The notes beneath the pieces were generated by a model. It searched no databases and had not been told where the DNA came from. It saw nothing but the letters and a program-made list of their open reading frames with translations. The translations under genes were made by a program, and so were the position numbers. Below are positions 51,054 through 59,176 of a DNA stretch of 64,000 nt, piece after piece. This DNA comes from Flavobacterium sp. LMO8. Lineage in GTDB: Bacteria > Bacteroidota > Bacteroidia > Flavobacteriales > Flavobacteriaceae. The stretch is taken from NCBI RefSeq assembly GCF_009495755.1, contig NZ_WIBJ01000031.1, forward strand, positions 1 to 64,000, read 5' to 3'. How positions within the stretch are numbered: position 1 is the first letter of the stretch; each line of letters starts with the position of its first letter.

Positions 51054-51995
51054 TTATTCTATCATTAACCACGCTTCCGCATTATGTGTTTTTTGTATGT
51101 TTTTTCTATCGGTTTGCGCTTCTTCTAATGTTTTAAAACTGGCATACACTACCGGATATAAGTTGTGTTTGTTTAAAGGAAGCATTTTTGCGTTTTCAAA
51201 ACCAGCTGCTTTTAATTCGGCAATAGCTTTGTTGGCATTTTCTTCACTTCTATAAGCACCAGCTACTAAATGATAAGGCATTTTTTCTTCAACCGGAGCT
51301 GCCACACTTAATTCAACCGCTTCAACAGGAGCGCTAATTACAAAAGTCGCTTGTTGAATTTGGTGTTGTACTTTCTCTTGTACGTTTTTCTGAACCGCTA
51401 AAGTTTTAGTCTCAATTTGTTGATCGTAATACGTTTTATAACCAAAACCACCAACACCCAACATCACCACAAAAACAGCGGCATATTTTAAATACGAGTA
51501 ATCTCTTTTTCTTTCAGGAGTAAAAATAATTGGTGCTTTTTCTTCTAAATCTTCTACTTCTTGTTTTAAAACTTCTCTTGTAATTTCAGGAGAAACAAAA
51601 CTGCTCAAACCAAACGAATCCGTTAAGAAATTTACAGTATTCGATGGTTCAAAAACCCAATTCATTTCATTATTTACCGAAATCTCGCCAATGTTTTTCA
51701 ACACCACACGATTGCGGTTTTGTAACAAATAAGTCCATTCGTTCACCACATCACCAATTTTGATTACAGCTAATTCGTAGGACATTTTTTCTTGTAATGC
51801 CACATGATTCGCTAATAAACCATCATTATTTTTTACATTCGCATTAAACGAAACCACTTTTTTAGGTGGAAAAAACGAACCTGCGCTTCCAGTTACGTGA
51901 GCCGACACAGTTTCGGTTAAAAAAGCACCAAAGCCAGGAACAGTAACGCACTGATAACGATATAATAAGTCGGATATGTGTTTTTCTATCTGCAT
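51054..51995 (-). CDS. HU-CCDC81-like and SPOR domain protein
   Basis: A 313-residue envelope protein. Residues 1-120 resemble the paired prokaryotic HU-CCDC81 domains (MQIEKHISDLLYRYQCVTVP, then VVLKNIGEISVNNE). A membrane helix lies at about 169-187, a linker follows, and a C-terminal SPOR domain at about 241-313 (YHLVAGAYRSEENANKAIAEL). SPOR domains bind denuded peptidoglycan and direct proteins to division sites. The HU-like half would face the cytoplasm and may bind DNA or protein, so the protein could link the nucleoid or cytoplasm to the cell wall. That last step is inference. Confidence 0.82.
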   Translation of the reverse strand: MQIEKHISDLLYRYQCVTVPGFGAFLTETVSAHVTGSAGSFFPPKKVVSFNANVKNNDGLLANHVALQEKMSYELAVIKIGDVVNEWTYLLQNRNRVVLKNIGEISVNNEMNWVFEPSNTVNFLTDSFGLSSFVSPEITREVLKQEVEDLEEKAPIIFTPERKRDYSYLKYAAVFVVMLGVGGFGYKTYYDQQIETKTLAVQKNVQEKVQHQIQQATFVISAPVEAVELSVAAPVEEKMPYHLVAGAYRSEENANKAIAELKAAGFENAKMLPLNKHNLYPVVYASFKTLEEAQTDRKNIQKTHNAEAWLMIE

Positions 51996-52000
51996 AACAA

Positions 52001-52029
52001 CAAAGTTAGATAATCAATAGCAATATCAA
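52001..52029 (-). promoter_or_regulatory. Promoter TTG-N18-TAACTTTG for the HU/SPOR gene
   Basis: On the minus strand, TTG (complement of 52027-52029) and TAACTTTG (52001-52008) are 18 bases apart, matching the consensus. The gene starts at 51995, only about 5 bases further, so the leader would be very short. Confidence 0.5.
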
Positions 52030-52090
52030 AATTTTATCAACAAAAATTATTAACAATTGCGATTTTTGCTGTAAATTATTGGAAGCGAAT

Positions 52091-52160
52091 GGCTTGGGCT
52101 TTCTTGGTTTCCCTATTCCTGCTGTCCGCTCTACATGGTGCCGCTCCCATCAGGGCTAAT
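52091..52160. other. GC-rich noncoding block between divergent promoters; possible structured element
   Basis: Seventy bases with 39 G or C (about 56%) in an otherwise strongly AT-rich intergenic region. Neither strand gives a credible gene. On the minus strand it reads GCCCTGATGGGAGCGGC, then AGAGCGGACAGCAGG. AGCGG recurs 15 bases apart, and I recall similar phrases from intergenic regions of related bacteria. It might be a conserved RNA or a repeat-derived element. It lies between the start of the HU/SPOR gene and the promoter of dprA. Confidence 0.45.
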
Positions 52161-52179
52161 TAGGTTTCTATTTTCTTTT

Positions 52180-52209
52180 TTGGATTATTGCTAAAAAGAA
52201 CTATTTTTG
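52180..52209 (+). promoter_or_regulatory. Promoter TTG-N19-TATTTTTG for dprA
   Basis: TTG at 52180-52182 and TATTTTTG at 52202-52209, 19 bases apart. The longest frame begins inside it at 52207, so the ATG at 52246 is the likely start. Confidence 0.6.
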
Positions 52210-52245
52210 TTCTTCAATTATACGCCAAATAAATTTTTATACGCC

Positions 52246-53349
52246 ATGACACAGTCAGAATTATACCACACGCTTGCGTTGATGCAAGTGGAAGGAGTAG
52301 GAGATGTAATCGCTAAAAAACTCATCCAACATTGCGGAAACGCTACAGAAGTATTCGCTTCAAAAAAATCCCAACTTCAAAAAATTGACGGCATTGGTTC
52401 GGTTGTAGTTAAAAATTTACAAGACAAATCAGTATTTGCAAAAGCGGAAGCCGAACTACAATTTCTTGCACAAGAAAATATTTCCACTACTTATTTTCAA
52501 GACGATAATTATCCCGAGCGTTTAAAACATTGCTACGACAGTCCCGTACTTTTATTCCAAGCCGGAAATATCGATTTACAAAACAAAAGAATCATTAGTA
52601 TCGTCGGCACACGTCAAATTACGACGTATGGCATGGAATTTACTAAAAAATTAATTGAAGAAATTTCACCTCTAAATCCAATCATTGTTAGTGGTTTTGC
52701 TTATGGCGTGGACATTTACGCCCATCAAATGGCAATGGATTGTGGTTTGCAAACCATCGGTGTTTTAGCACATGGATTGAATCAAATTTATCCGAAAACC
52801 CACAAAAAGTACATGGCAAAAATGGAACAAAACGGCGGCTTTTTAACCGAATTTTGGAGCACCAGCAATCCTGACAAAGAAAATTTCATCAAACGAAATC
52901 GGATTGTGGCTGGTATTAGCGAAGCTACCATCGTAATTGAAAGTGCAGAAAGAGGCGGTTCGTTAGTCACGGCTAATTTAGCTAACGACTACAACCGAGA
53001 CGTTTTCGCAGTTCCAGGAAGAACAACGGATAAATACAGTCAAGGCTGCAATAATTTGTTAAAAACCCAACGTGCTAATTTGCTTACTTCGGCAGCTGAT
53101 TTGCTGTATATTTTAAATTGGGAATTGCAACGCGAATCTCAAAAAGCAGTTCAAAAGCAATTGTTCGTTACCTTAACTGAAGAAGAACAAATTATTTACG
53201 ATTACCTTCAAAAAACAGGAAAAGAAATGATGGATATCATCGCTTTAGAATGTGATTTTCCCATTTATCGCATTTCGTCTATTTTGTTAAATATGGAGTT
53301 GAAAGGAGTAGTTAGACCTTTGCCGGGAAAAATGTTTGAAGTAGTTTAA
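52246..53349 (+). CDS. dprA: DNA-processing protein DprA
   Basis: A 367-residue cytosolic protein that loads RecA on incoming single-stranded DNA during natural transformation. An N-terminal helix-hairpin-helix region (about 15-60) is followed by a Rossmann-like domain with ISIVGTRQITTYG (about 116-128), SGFAYGVDIYAHQMA and ERGGSLVTANLANDY. A C-terminal winged-helix domain lies at about 305-365. The start at 52246 (MTQSELYHTLALM) is fixed by the promoter. Bipartite palindromic repeats follow 9 bases after the stop. Confidence 0.94.
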   Translation: MTQSELYHTLALMQVEGVGDVIAKKLIQHCGNATEVFASKKSQLQKIDGIGSVVVKNLQDKSVFAKAEAELQFLAQENISTTYFQDDNYPERLKHCYDSPVLLFQAGNIDLQNKRIISIVGTRQITTYGMEFTKKLIEEISPLNPIIVSGFAYGVDIYAHQMAMDCGLQTIGVLAHGLNQIYPKTHKKYMAKMEQNGGFLTEFWSTSNPDKENFIKRNRIVAGISEATIVIESAERGGSLVTANLANDYNRDVFAVPGRTTDKYSQGCNNLLKTQRANLLTSAADLLYILNWELQRESQKAVQKQLFVTLTEEEQIIYDYLQKTGKEMMDIIALECDFPIYRISSILLNMELKGVVRPLPGKMFEVV

Positions 53350-53357
53350 AAGTCTAC

Positions 53358-53430
53358 CTGTCAAGCTGAACTCGTTTCAGCTTCTCTGAATTTAAAATAC
53401 ATAGATCCTGAAACGAGTTCAGGATGACAG
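53358..53430. repeat. Bipartite palindromic repeat, copy 1 upstream of the GIY-YIG gene
   Basis: Left arm AAGCTGAA-ctcgt-TTCAGCTT (53363-53383) and right arm ATCCTGAA-acgag-TTCAGGAT (53405-53425), separated by about 20 bases and bounded by TGTCA and TGACA. The right 27 bases (53404-53430) are identical to 53852-53878. Confidence 0.85.
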
Positions 53431-53461
53431 AAAGTTAAGTTTAAAAAATAATAATATACAG

Positions 53462-53537
53462 TTTGTCAAGCTGGACTTGTTTCAGCTTCTCAATAATTAA
53501 AAGTTAATAGATCTTGAAACAAGTTCGGGATGACAAA
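53462..53537. repeat. Bipartite palindromic repeat, copy 2 upstream of the GIY-YIG gene
   Basis: Same order as copy 1: left arm AAGCTGGA-cttgt-TTCAGCTT and right arm ATCTTGAA-acaag-TTCGGGAT. In the right arm the two changes keep the stem through T-G wobble pairs. The GIY-YIG ATG lies 17 bases beyond. Confidence 0.82.
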
Positions 53538-53554
53538 ACTAAAAATAAACAAAA

Positions 53555-53875
53555 ATGCCATATAGAACATATCATAATTATTGGGTTTATATTCTCACCA
53601 ACAAACCAAAAGGCACACTTTATATAGGTGTAACTGGAGGATTAGATGATAGAATGGAGCGACATATAAATGAAGAAGGAAGTAAATTTACTTCGAAATA
53701 TAATCTGAAAAATTTAGTTTATTTTGAAGAATTTCAGTTTATAAATGATGCAATAGCAAGAGAAAAACAGCTAAAAAATTGGCATCGACAATGGAAAATT
53801 AATTTGATTGAAGCGTCTAACCCTAATTGGGAGAATCTTTGGAAATCATTAGATCCTGAAACGAGTTCAGGATGA
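53555..53875 (+). CDS. Small GIY-YIG nuclease-like protein
   Basis: A 106-residue protein of the GIY-YIG family (small stand-alone type, UPF0213/YhbQ-like). The two family strands are visible as W10-V-Y-I13 and Y23-I-G25, followed by R33 and H37 (RMERHI) and the catalytic-type glutamate E70 (AIAREKQLKNWHRQWK). All key residues seem intact. The last seven codons and the stop (DPETSSG, 53852-53875) are made of a copy of the surrounding palindromic repeat, identical over 27 bases to the right arm at 53404-53430. It has no clear promoter. Association with the repeats suggests a mobile or repeat-maintaining role, by analogy with other repeat-linked nucleases; this is untested. Confidence 0.9.
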   Translation: MPYRTYHNYWVYILTNKPKGTLYIGVTGGLDDRMERHINEEGSKFTSKYNLKNLVYFEEFQFINDAIAREKQLKNWHRQWKINLIEASNPNWENLWKSLDPETSSG

Positions 53876-53878
53876 CAG
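53852..53878. repeat. Right-arm repeat that forms the GIY-YIG C-terminus and stop
   Basis: A 27-base right arm identical to 53404-53430. Read in frame it encodes D-P-E-T-S-S-G and TGA. It has no left arm directly upstream, so here the repeat is half a unit joined to the gene. Confidence 0.85.
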
Positions 53879-53910
53879 AAGTTAAATTTATAAAATAATA
53901 ACACATAGTT

Positions 53911-53982
53911 TGTCAAGCTGAACTCGTTTCAGCTTCTCATCTTGTAAATACTTTAGAATCGAAAACAAGTTCAGGATGACAA
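53911..53982. repeat. Bipartite palindromic repeat downstream of the GIY-YIG gene
   Basis: Left arm intact (AAGCTGAA-ctcgt-TTCAGCTT, 53914-53934). The right arm is damaged on one side (GAATCGAAAACAAG) but keeps TTCAGGATGACA. Left-to-right order is the same as upstream. Confidence 0.78.
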
Positions 53983-54031
53983 GTAATACATTTTAATTTT
54001 AAACTCGTAAATTAGTACAAATTTAAAAATC

Positions 54032-56605
54032 ATGTATACGCTTCCAAAAATTGAGCGATTTAATCAAAGTGTCGCATCCAAATACAACATTTATAACAGT
54101 GTTTTTATCACTTTACCTTTTGACGAAATTAACAATACCGGAGTTCTGTTACCATTGTTTGCAGAGGTTTGCGAAAGTGGTTTTAAAAACCATAATAGTC
54201 CAGAGGAGATTTTTGACACTTTTGTTTCTAAATATTTAGACAATCCAACGCAACAAGAAAAAGAATCGTTAATGTTTCGATTTATTCAATATATTGAACG
54301 TCAAGTGGTGCTTTTTGATGCCATAGAAGATGCCGCTTTTTCAGTTGTTAATAATTTGGAAGGCAGAGGTTCGTTACGTGACATGAAAGAAAATGCCGAA
54401 CAAAAAAACAAACAAGAAGAACTAAAAGAGTTTTTGGAAAATTTTAAAATAAGAACTGTTTTAACTGCACATCCAACACAATTTTACCCAGGTTCGGTTT
54501 TAGGAATTATAACTGATTTGACAGAAGCAATAAGAGAAAACAATTTAAATTCTATAAAAGAATTATTAGCACAATTAGGCAAAACGCCTTTTATAAAACA
54601 CGAAAAACCAACACCATATGACGAAGCAGTTAGTCTTATATGGTATTTGGAAAACGTATTTTATGAAACCGCTGGAGCGATGATGCAATACATTCAAAAA
54701 AACATTTTAAAGGGCGAAATGCCGAAAAATGATATTTTAAATTTAGGTTTTTGGCCTGGTGGCGATAGAGATGGAAATCCGTACGTAACCACTGAAATCA
54801 CTTTAAAAGTGGCAGATAGATTAAGAACGTCTATTTTAAAAAGTTACTACAATGATATTCGAAAATTAAAAAGAAAACTAACTTTTGCAGGAGTTGATAT
54901 CATAATTGCCGATATTGAAAGTAAGTTATATCGTTCTGTTTTTTATTCTCAAGGAGAAATTTTCATCACTTTAGAAGATTTAAAAGATAAATTATTGCAG
55001 GTTAAAATGTTGGTTACAACCAAACACCAATCACTTTATATAGATGAAATTGATTTGTTATTGAATAAACTAAATTTATTTGGATTCCATTTTGCAACAC
55101 TAGATATTCGCCAAAACAGTAAAATTCATGCTCGTGTTTTTGATGCAATTATAGCAAATAAAAAAACCAACTTCCCGGAGAATTATAAAACACTTTCTGA
55201 AGACGATAAATTTCATTTTTTATCAAATGTTTTTTCTGATTTAGACGTTACTGATTTTGAAGATGAAATCGTAAAATCAACAATTGGATCTATTAAAGCC
55301 ATGAAAACAATTCAGCAAAATAATGGTGAAAAAGCTTCCAACAGATATATAATAAGCAATAATGAAAGTGCTTTACATGTTTTTGAAACCTTAAGTATGT
55401 TTCATTTATGTGGATGGAAAAATCCTACGGTTGATATTGTACCGCTTTTTGAATCGGTAGAAGATTTGGAAAAAGCAGATCGTGTTATGGAGCAATTATA
55501 CACGAATGAAACTTACGCAAATCATTTAAAGATGCGTGGAAATGAGCAAACTATTATGCTTGGTTTTTCTGACGGGACAAAAGATGGTGGTTATTTAATG
55601 GCGAATTGGGGAATTTACAAAGCAAAAGAAGCGCTAACCGCTATTTCAAGAAAATACGATATTAAAGTGGTATTTTTTGATGGTCGTGGCGGACCACCAG
55701 CTCGTGGCGGAGGAAAAACCAATAAATTTTATGCTTCATTAGGACCAACAATCGAAAACCAGCAAATTCAATTAACCGTGCAAGGGCAAACCATTAGTTC
55801 TAATTTTGGCACAATAGATTCTTGTCGTTACAATTTAGAAAATTTATTAAGTGCAGGAGCAAAGAATCAGGTGTTTACTAAAAACGAAAACGAATTAACT
55901 TCTGAAGAAAAAGAAGTGTTGCAAAACCTTTCGGAAATTAGTTATCAAAAATATGTTGATTTTAAAAATCACGAAATGTTTGTGCCTTATTTGGAACGAA
56001 TGAGTACGTTGAATTATTACGCAAAAACCAATATTGGAAGTCGCCCATCTAAAAGAAATGCTTCTGACAAATTGAATTTTGCAGATTTAAGAGCGATACC
56101 TTTTGTGGGTTCGTGGAGTCAATTGAAACAAAATGTTCCTGGGTTTTTTGGAGTGGGAACCGCATTGAAAAATTACGAAGACAACAACGAATGGCAAAAA
56201 GTTTCCGATTTATACCACAACTCGTTATTCTTTAAAACGCTTATCGAAAACAGTATGATGGCATTGAGCAAATCGTTCTTTCCATTAACTGCTTACATGA
56301 AAAATGATAAAGAATTTGGCGAATTTTGGCAATTGATTTACACCGAATTTTTAGAAACCAAACGTTTGTTATTGAAGCTTTCGGGCTACTCAGCATTAAT
56401 GGAAAACTATCCAGACGGAAAAGCATCCGTTGAACTTCGTGAGAAAATTGTTTTGCCACTTTTAACTATTCAGCAATATGCGTTATTAAAAATTAAAGAA
56501 TTAAAAGAGAGCGAAACTCCAAATGAAAAGCAAATTGCTATTTATGAAAAAATAGTAACGCGTTCGTTGTTTGGAAATATTAATGCGAGTAGAAATTCGG
56601 CTTAG
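54032..56605 (+). CDS. ppc: Phosphoenolpyruvate carboxylase, divergent Bacteroidota type
   Basis: Carboxylates PEP to oxaloacetate to refill the TCA cycle. The 857-residue protein is the usual length. It keeps LTAHPTQ with H147, WPGGDRDGNPYVT near residue 247 and MLGFSDGTKDGGY near 510. The glycine-rich loop reads FFDGRGGPPARGGG (D550), where classical enzymes have FHGRGG with histidine. The C-terminus is RSLFGNINASRNSA rather than ...GMRNTG. It is therefore a divergent clade. Activity is likely, but the H-to-D change deserves attention. It has no clear -7 element nearby; the repeat cluster is directly upstream. Confidence 0.92.
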   Translation: MYTLPKIERFNQSVASKYNIYNSVFITLPFDEINNTGVLLPLFAEVCESGFKNHNSPEEIFDTFVSKYLDNPTQQEKESLMFRFIQYIERQVVLFDAIEDAAFSVVNNLEGRGSLRDMKENAEQKNKQEELKEFLENFKIRTVLTAHPTQFYPGSVLGIITDLTEAIRENNLNSIKELLAQLGKTPFIKHEKPTPYDEAVSLIWYLENVFYETAGAMMQYIQKNILKGEMPKNDILNLGFWPGGDRDGNPYVTTEITLKVADRLRTSILKSYYNDIRKLKRKLTFAGVDIIIADIESKLYRSVFYSQGEIFITLEDLKDKLLQVKMLVTTKHQSLYIDEIDLLLNKLNLFGFHFATLDIRQNSKIHARVFDAIIANKKTNFPENYKTLSEDDKFHFLSNVFSDLDVTDFEDEIVKSTIGSIKAMKTIQQNNGEKASNRYIISNNESALHVFETLSMFHLCGWKNPTVDIVPLFESVEDLEKADRVMEQLYTNETYANHLKMRGNEQTIMLGFSDGTKDGGYLMANWGIYKAKEALTAISRKYDIKVVFFDGRGGPPARGGGKTNKFYASLGPTIENQQIQLTVQGQTISSNFGTIDSCRYNLENLLSAGAKNQVFTKNENELTSEEKEVLQNLSEISYQKYVDFKNHEMFVPYLERMSTLNYYAKTNIGSRPSKRNASDKLNFADLRAIPFVGSWSQLKQNVPGFFGVGTALKNYEDNNEWQKVSDLYHNSLFFKTLIENSMMALSKSFFPLTAYMKNDKEFGEFWQLIYTEFLETKRLLLKLSGYSALMENYPDGKASVELREKIVLPLLTIQQYALLKIKELKESETPNEKQIAIYEKIVTRSLFGNINASRNSA

Positions 56606-56633
56606 TTTTTGTATTTGATTTTATAAATTCAAA

Positions 56634-57278
56634 ATGATGCAAAAATTAATTCTACTTACATTTTTTTCTTTATTTATATTTTCTTGTACCGAGAAAGAAA
56701 AAACCTATGAAGAATTAGAAGCGGAAGTTTTGTGTGATGTGTTGCCGGAAATTGCAAAATATGAATTAAATCAAAGTCAAAACAATTTTCTTCCTCCTCC
56801 TTTAGAAATGGATAGTTTGAAATTTTCAAAAGAAGAGATTCAACAATTAAATAAGAAACGTGATGAAGATTGGATGACTTTTAAGTTAGAATTAAAACAA
56901 AATATTGAAATTGCAATCAAAAAAACAGATCAATTTAAAAAATATAAATACGTAGTTATTGACACTTTACTTTCAGTAAATAAACCAACCACGGAAGAAT
57001 TCAAATATGAATATGATTCATTACCCGAGCGTAAATTAAGTGTTAATGAATTTGAAAAATCAAATCTTAATGTTGTTTTAGTTTCTTATTCAGATACTTT
57101 TGAAGGTGGTGTAAGAAATGATGAACATCTTCCACTTTCTGGATTGAGTAGGGTTTTAATTCACAAAAATGGAAAAGCTTTTTTCCAATGTAATAAAATG
57201 TATTATCATTATAACGTATTTTGTAATTTCTCACAAAAGCAGAAAAAATGGAAAATTGAAAAAATCATTAAAGAATAA
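56634..57278 (+). CDS. Predicted lipoprotein of unknown function
   Basis: A 214-residue protein with a lipoprotein signal peptide (MMQKLILLTFFSLFIFSC; acylated cysteine at about residue 18). The mature part is rich in Lys and Glu and has two likely strand-helix segments (EVLCDVLPEIAKYEL, then KYKYVVIDTLLSVNK and SRVLIHKNGKAFFQCNKMYYHYNVFC). I recognise no family. It starts 28 bases after ppc and may share its transcript. A hairpin terminator follows. Confidence 0.75.
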   Translation: MMQKLILLTFFSLFIFSCTEKEKTYEELEAEVLCDVLPEIAKYELNQSQNNFLPPPLEMDSLKFSKEEIQQLNKKRDEDWMTFKLELKQNIEIAIKKTDQFKKYKYVVIDTLLSVNKPTTEEFKYEYDSLPERKLSVNEFEKSNLNVVLVSYSDTFEGGVRNDEHLPLSGLSRVLIHKNGKAFFQCNKMYYHYNVFCNFSQKQKKWKIEKIIKE

Positions 57279-57289
57279 AAAAACCTCAA

Positions 57290-57317
57290 AATTCAGACTT
57301 CTAAACTTTGAGGTTTT
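57290..57317. terminator. Hairpin terminator between convergent genes
   Basis: AAAACCTCAAA (57290-57300) with TTTGAGGTTTT (57307-57317) around a 6-base loop, between the lipoprotein gene and the convergent PliI-like gene. Confidence 0.78.
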
Positions 57318-57332
57318 ACATTAATTCATTTA

Positions 57333-57953
57333 TTAATATTCTGAAACGTTATTTACAATTAATTGTCTTGATGCTTCACCTTCTACAAGATTGTATTCAA
57401 TTTGTCTCGTTTTTCCTGATGGTTTTCCATCAGTATTGAAAATTGGGAATCTTCTTGCTAAAGTATTTTCAACAACTGTAAATTGATCTTGACCATTATA
57501 CCCGTTATTAATTTCTTTATTTTCGCTTGTTTTTGGATAATTTACATCACTAACCGATTTTTTATTATTAACAGAAAATGCAATTACATTACCAAATTTA
57601 TTTTCACCATCTGAAGTATAGATAAATAAATCAGGAGAACCATCAGAATTTAAATCTTCTATTTCTGCACCTGTAACATAACCTTCAATAGTTTTGGAAA
57701 TGGTTTCATTGCTAATTTCTAATCCAGATAGCTGAACTGTTAGTTGATTCCCATTTGCCTTTACTATAAATGTTATCCCTTGAAGTGATAATTCTTTATA
57801 AAATTCGGTATTCGGTTCATCATTTGAAGCTGATTGGGTTTCAACTACAGAATCCTTTTTAACATCATTTGAGGATTCGTCAGTTTTTTTCTGACAACTT
57901 AGAATTACAAAAAAAACAAAAAAGAATTGGGTAATTTTTACTAACTGTTTCAT
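57333..57953 (-). CDS. PliI-like periplasmic lysozyme-inhibitor lipoprotein
   Basis: A 206-residue lipoprotein: the signal peptide ends VILSC, with the ATG at 57953 beginning it (the longer frame adds 12 residues without function). The mature domain shows the PliI (inhibitor of I-type lysozyme) pattern: an opening strand ITFIVKANGNQLTVQ, then EIEDLNSDGSPDLFIYTSDG, NGYNGQDQFTV, RRFPIFNTDGKPSGKTRQIEYNL and a terminal GEASRQLIV. If correct, it would sit in the envelope and block invertebrate-type lysozyme. The call is by remembered family pattern and is moderate. Confidence 0.7.
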   Translation of the reverse strand: MKQLVKITQFFFVFFVILSCQKKTDESSNDVKKDSVVETQSASNDEPNTEFYKELSLQGITFIVKANGNQLTVQLSGLEISNETISKTIEGYVTGAEIEDLNSDGSPDLFIYTSDGENKFGNVIAFSVNNKKSVSDVNYPKTSENKEINNGYNGQDQFTVVENTLARRFPIFNTDGKPSGKTRQIEYNLVEGEASRQLIVNNVSEY

Positions 57954-58048
57954 AATGTTTGTTTTAAAATTTAATACTAAGTTATACAAAAAAAATGATT
58001 TAAAAAAAATCAGAATTTTTTTATTTATTTAAAACATTTAATTGAAGT

Positions 58049-59017
58049 TTAATATCCTAATTTTTCTCTTACTCTTTTCAAAACTCCATTTGCAACTTCA
58101 CTTGCTTTTGTAGCACCTTCAAGCAATAATTTATCTACTTCTTCTAGGTTGTTTATGTAGTAATTGTACTTTTCTCTTTCGGTTTTAAATTTTTCTATTA
58201 TTAACTCAAACAAGGCTTGTTTAGCATGACCGTAGCCGTAATTTCCGCCTACATAATTGGCTCTCATTATTTCTGTTTGTTCAGGTGTTGCTAACAATTT
58301 ATACAATGAAAAACAATTACATGTATCAGGATTTTTTGGATCTTCTAATGGTGTGCTATCGGTTTGAATTCCCATAATTTGTTTGCGAAGCGCTTTGTCA
58401 TCCACAAAAATATTAATGAAATTGTTTCTCGATTTGCTCATTTTTTGTCCATCCGTACCGGGAATTAGCATGGTTTCCTCACTTGTTTTTCCTTCTGGTA
58501 AAACAAAGGTTTCTCCCATTTGATGATTAAATCTTGAAGCCACATCTCGGGTAATTTCAATGTGTTGCATTTGATCTTTTCCCACCGGAACAATATTGGC
58601 ATCGTACAATAAAATATCAGCCGCCATTAGCATAGGATACGTAAATAATCCAGCATTGACATCTTCTAATCTATCTGCTTTATCTTTGAATGAGTGTGCC
58701 AATGTTAAACGTTGGAACGGAAAAAAACAGCTCAAATACCAAGACAACTCTGCTGTTTGAGGCACATCAGATTGACGATAAAAAACAATTTTATTTGTAT
58801 CTAAACCACAAGCCAGCCAAGCCGAAGCCGTACTGTAGGTGTTTTGTCTTAATTCTGCTCCATTTTTGATTTGCGTAATCGAATGCAAATCGGCAATGAA
58901 AAGAAAAGACTCGTTATCAGGATTGTTTGCCATTTGTATAGCAGGGATAATTGCTCCTAATAAATTTCCTAAGTGTGGCGTTCCTGTACTTTGAACTCCG
59001 GTTAAGATTTTTGCCAT
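58049..59017 (-). CDS. trpS: Tryptophan-tRNA ligase
   Basis: Class I aminoacyl-tRNA synthetase that charges tRNA(Trp). The 322-residue protein has the HIGH-like motif PHLGN (14-18) and the KMSKS motif at 192-196, both needed for adenylate formation, and DQMQHIEITRDVA for tryptophan/ATP binding. The length is normal. Degenerate CGCAAAG-type repeat sequence lies between it and plsC. Confidence 0.97.
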   Translation of the reverse strand: MAKILTGVQSTGTPHLGNLLGAIIPAIQMANNPDNESFLFIADLHSITQIKNGAELRQNTYSTASAWLACGLDTNKIVFYRQSDVPQTAELSWYLSCFFPFQRLTLAHSFKDKADRLEDVNAGLFTYPMLMAADILLYDANIVPVGKDQMQHIEITRDVASRFNHQMGETFVLPEGKTSEETMLIPGTDGQKMSKSRNNFINIFVDDKALRKQIMGIQTDSTPLEDPKNPDTCNCFSLYKLLATPEQTEIMRANYVGGNYGYGHAKQALFELIIEKFKTEREKYNYYINNLEEVDKLLLEGATKASEVANGVLKRVREKLGY

Positions 59018-59027
59018 TGTTATTTTT

Positions 59028-59100
59028 TAAACGCAAAGTCGCGCAAGTTATTCGCAAAGCTTCGCCAAATTTTATAATTGGTTTAATGAAACGCAAATGT
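59028..59100. repeat. Degenerate CGCAAAG-type intergenic repeat
   Basis: Imperfect repeats of CGCAAAG/CGCAAG (59031, 59041, 59051) and an ACGCAAATG (59091), similar to the stretch at 40680-40735. No gene. Confidence 0.4.
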
Positions 59101-59147
59101 AGCGTAAAAACAGAAAAGTAAAAAGAGATAGGTTTTATTAAAATGAT

Positions 59148-59155
59148 TACTTTTG
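59148..59155 (+). promoter_or_regulatory. -7 promoter element TACTTTTG for plsC
   Basis: Exact TAnnTTTG match, 21 bases before the ATG at 59177. Confidence 0.5.
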
Positions 59156-59176
59156 AAAATCAAATAAACTTGCTAA

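Noticed and set aside
53358-53982. Ordinary transcription terminators around the GIY-YIG gene
   Set aside because: The hairpins lack T runs, occur in two-arm units of fixed order with TGTCA/TGACA ends, and recur at 13 kb, so they are a repeat family rather than simple terminators.
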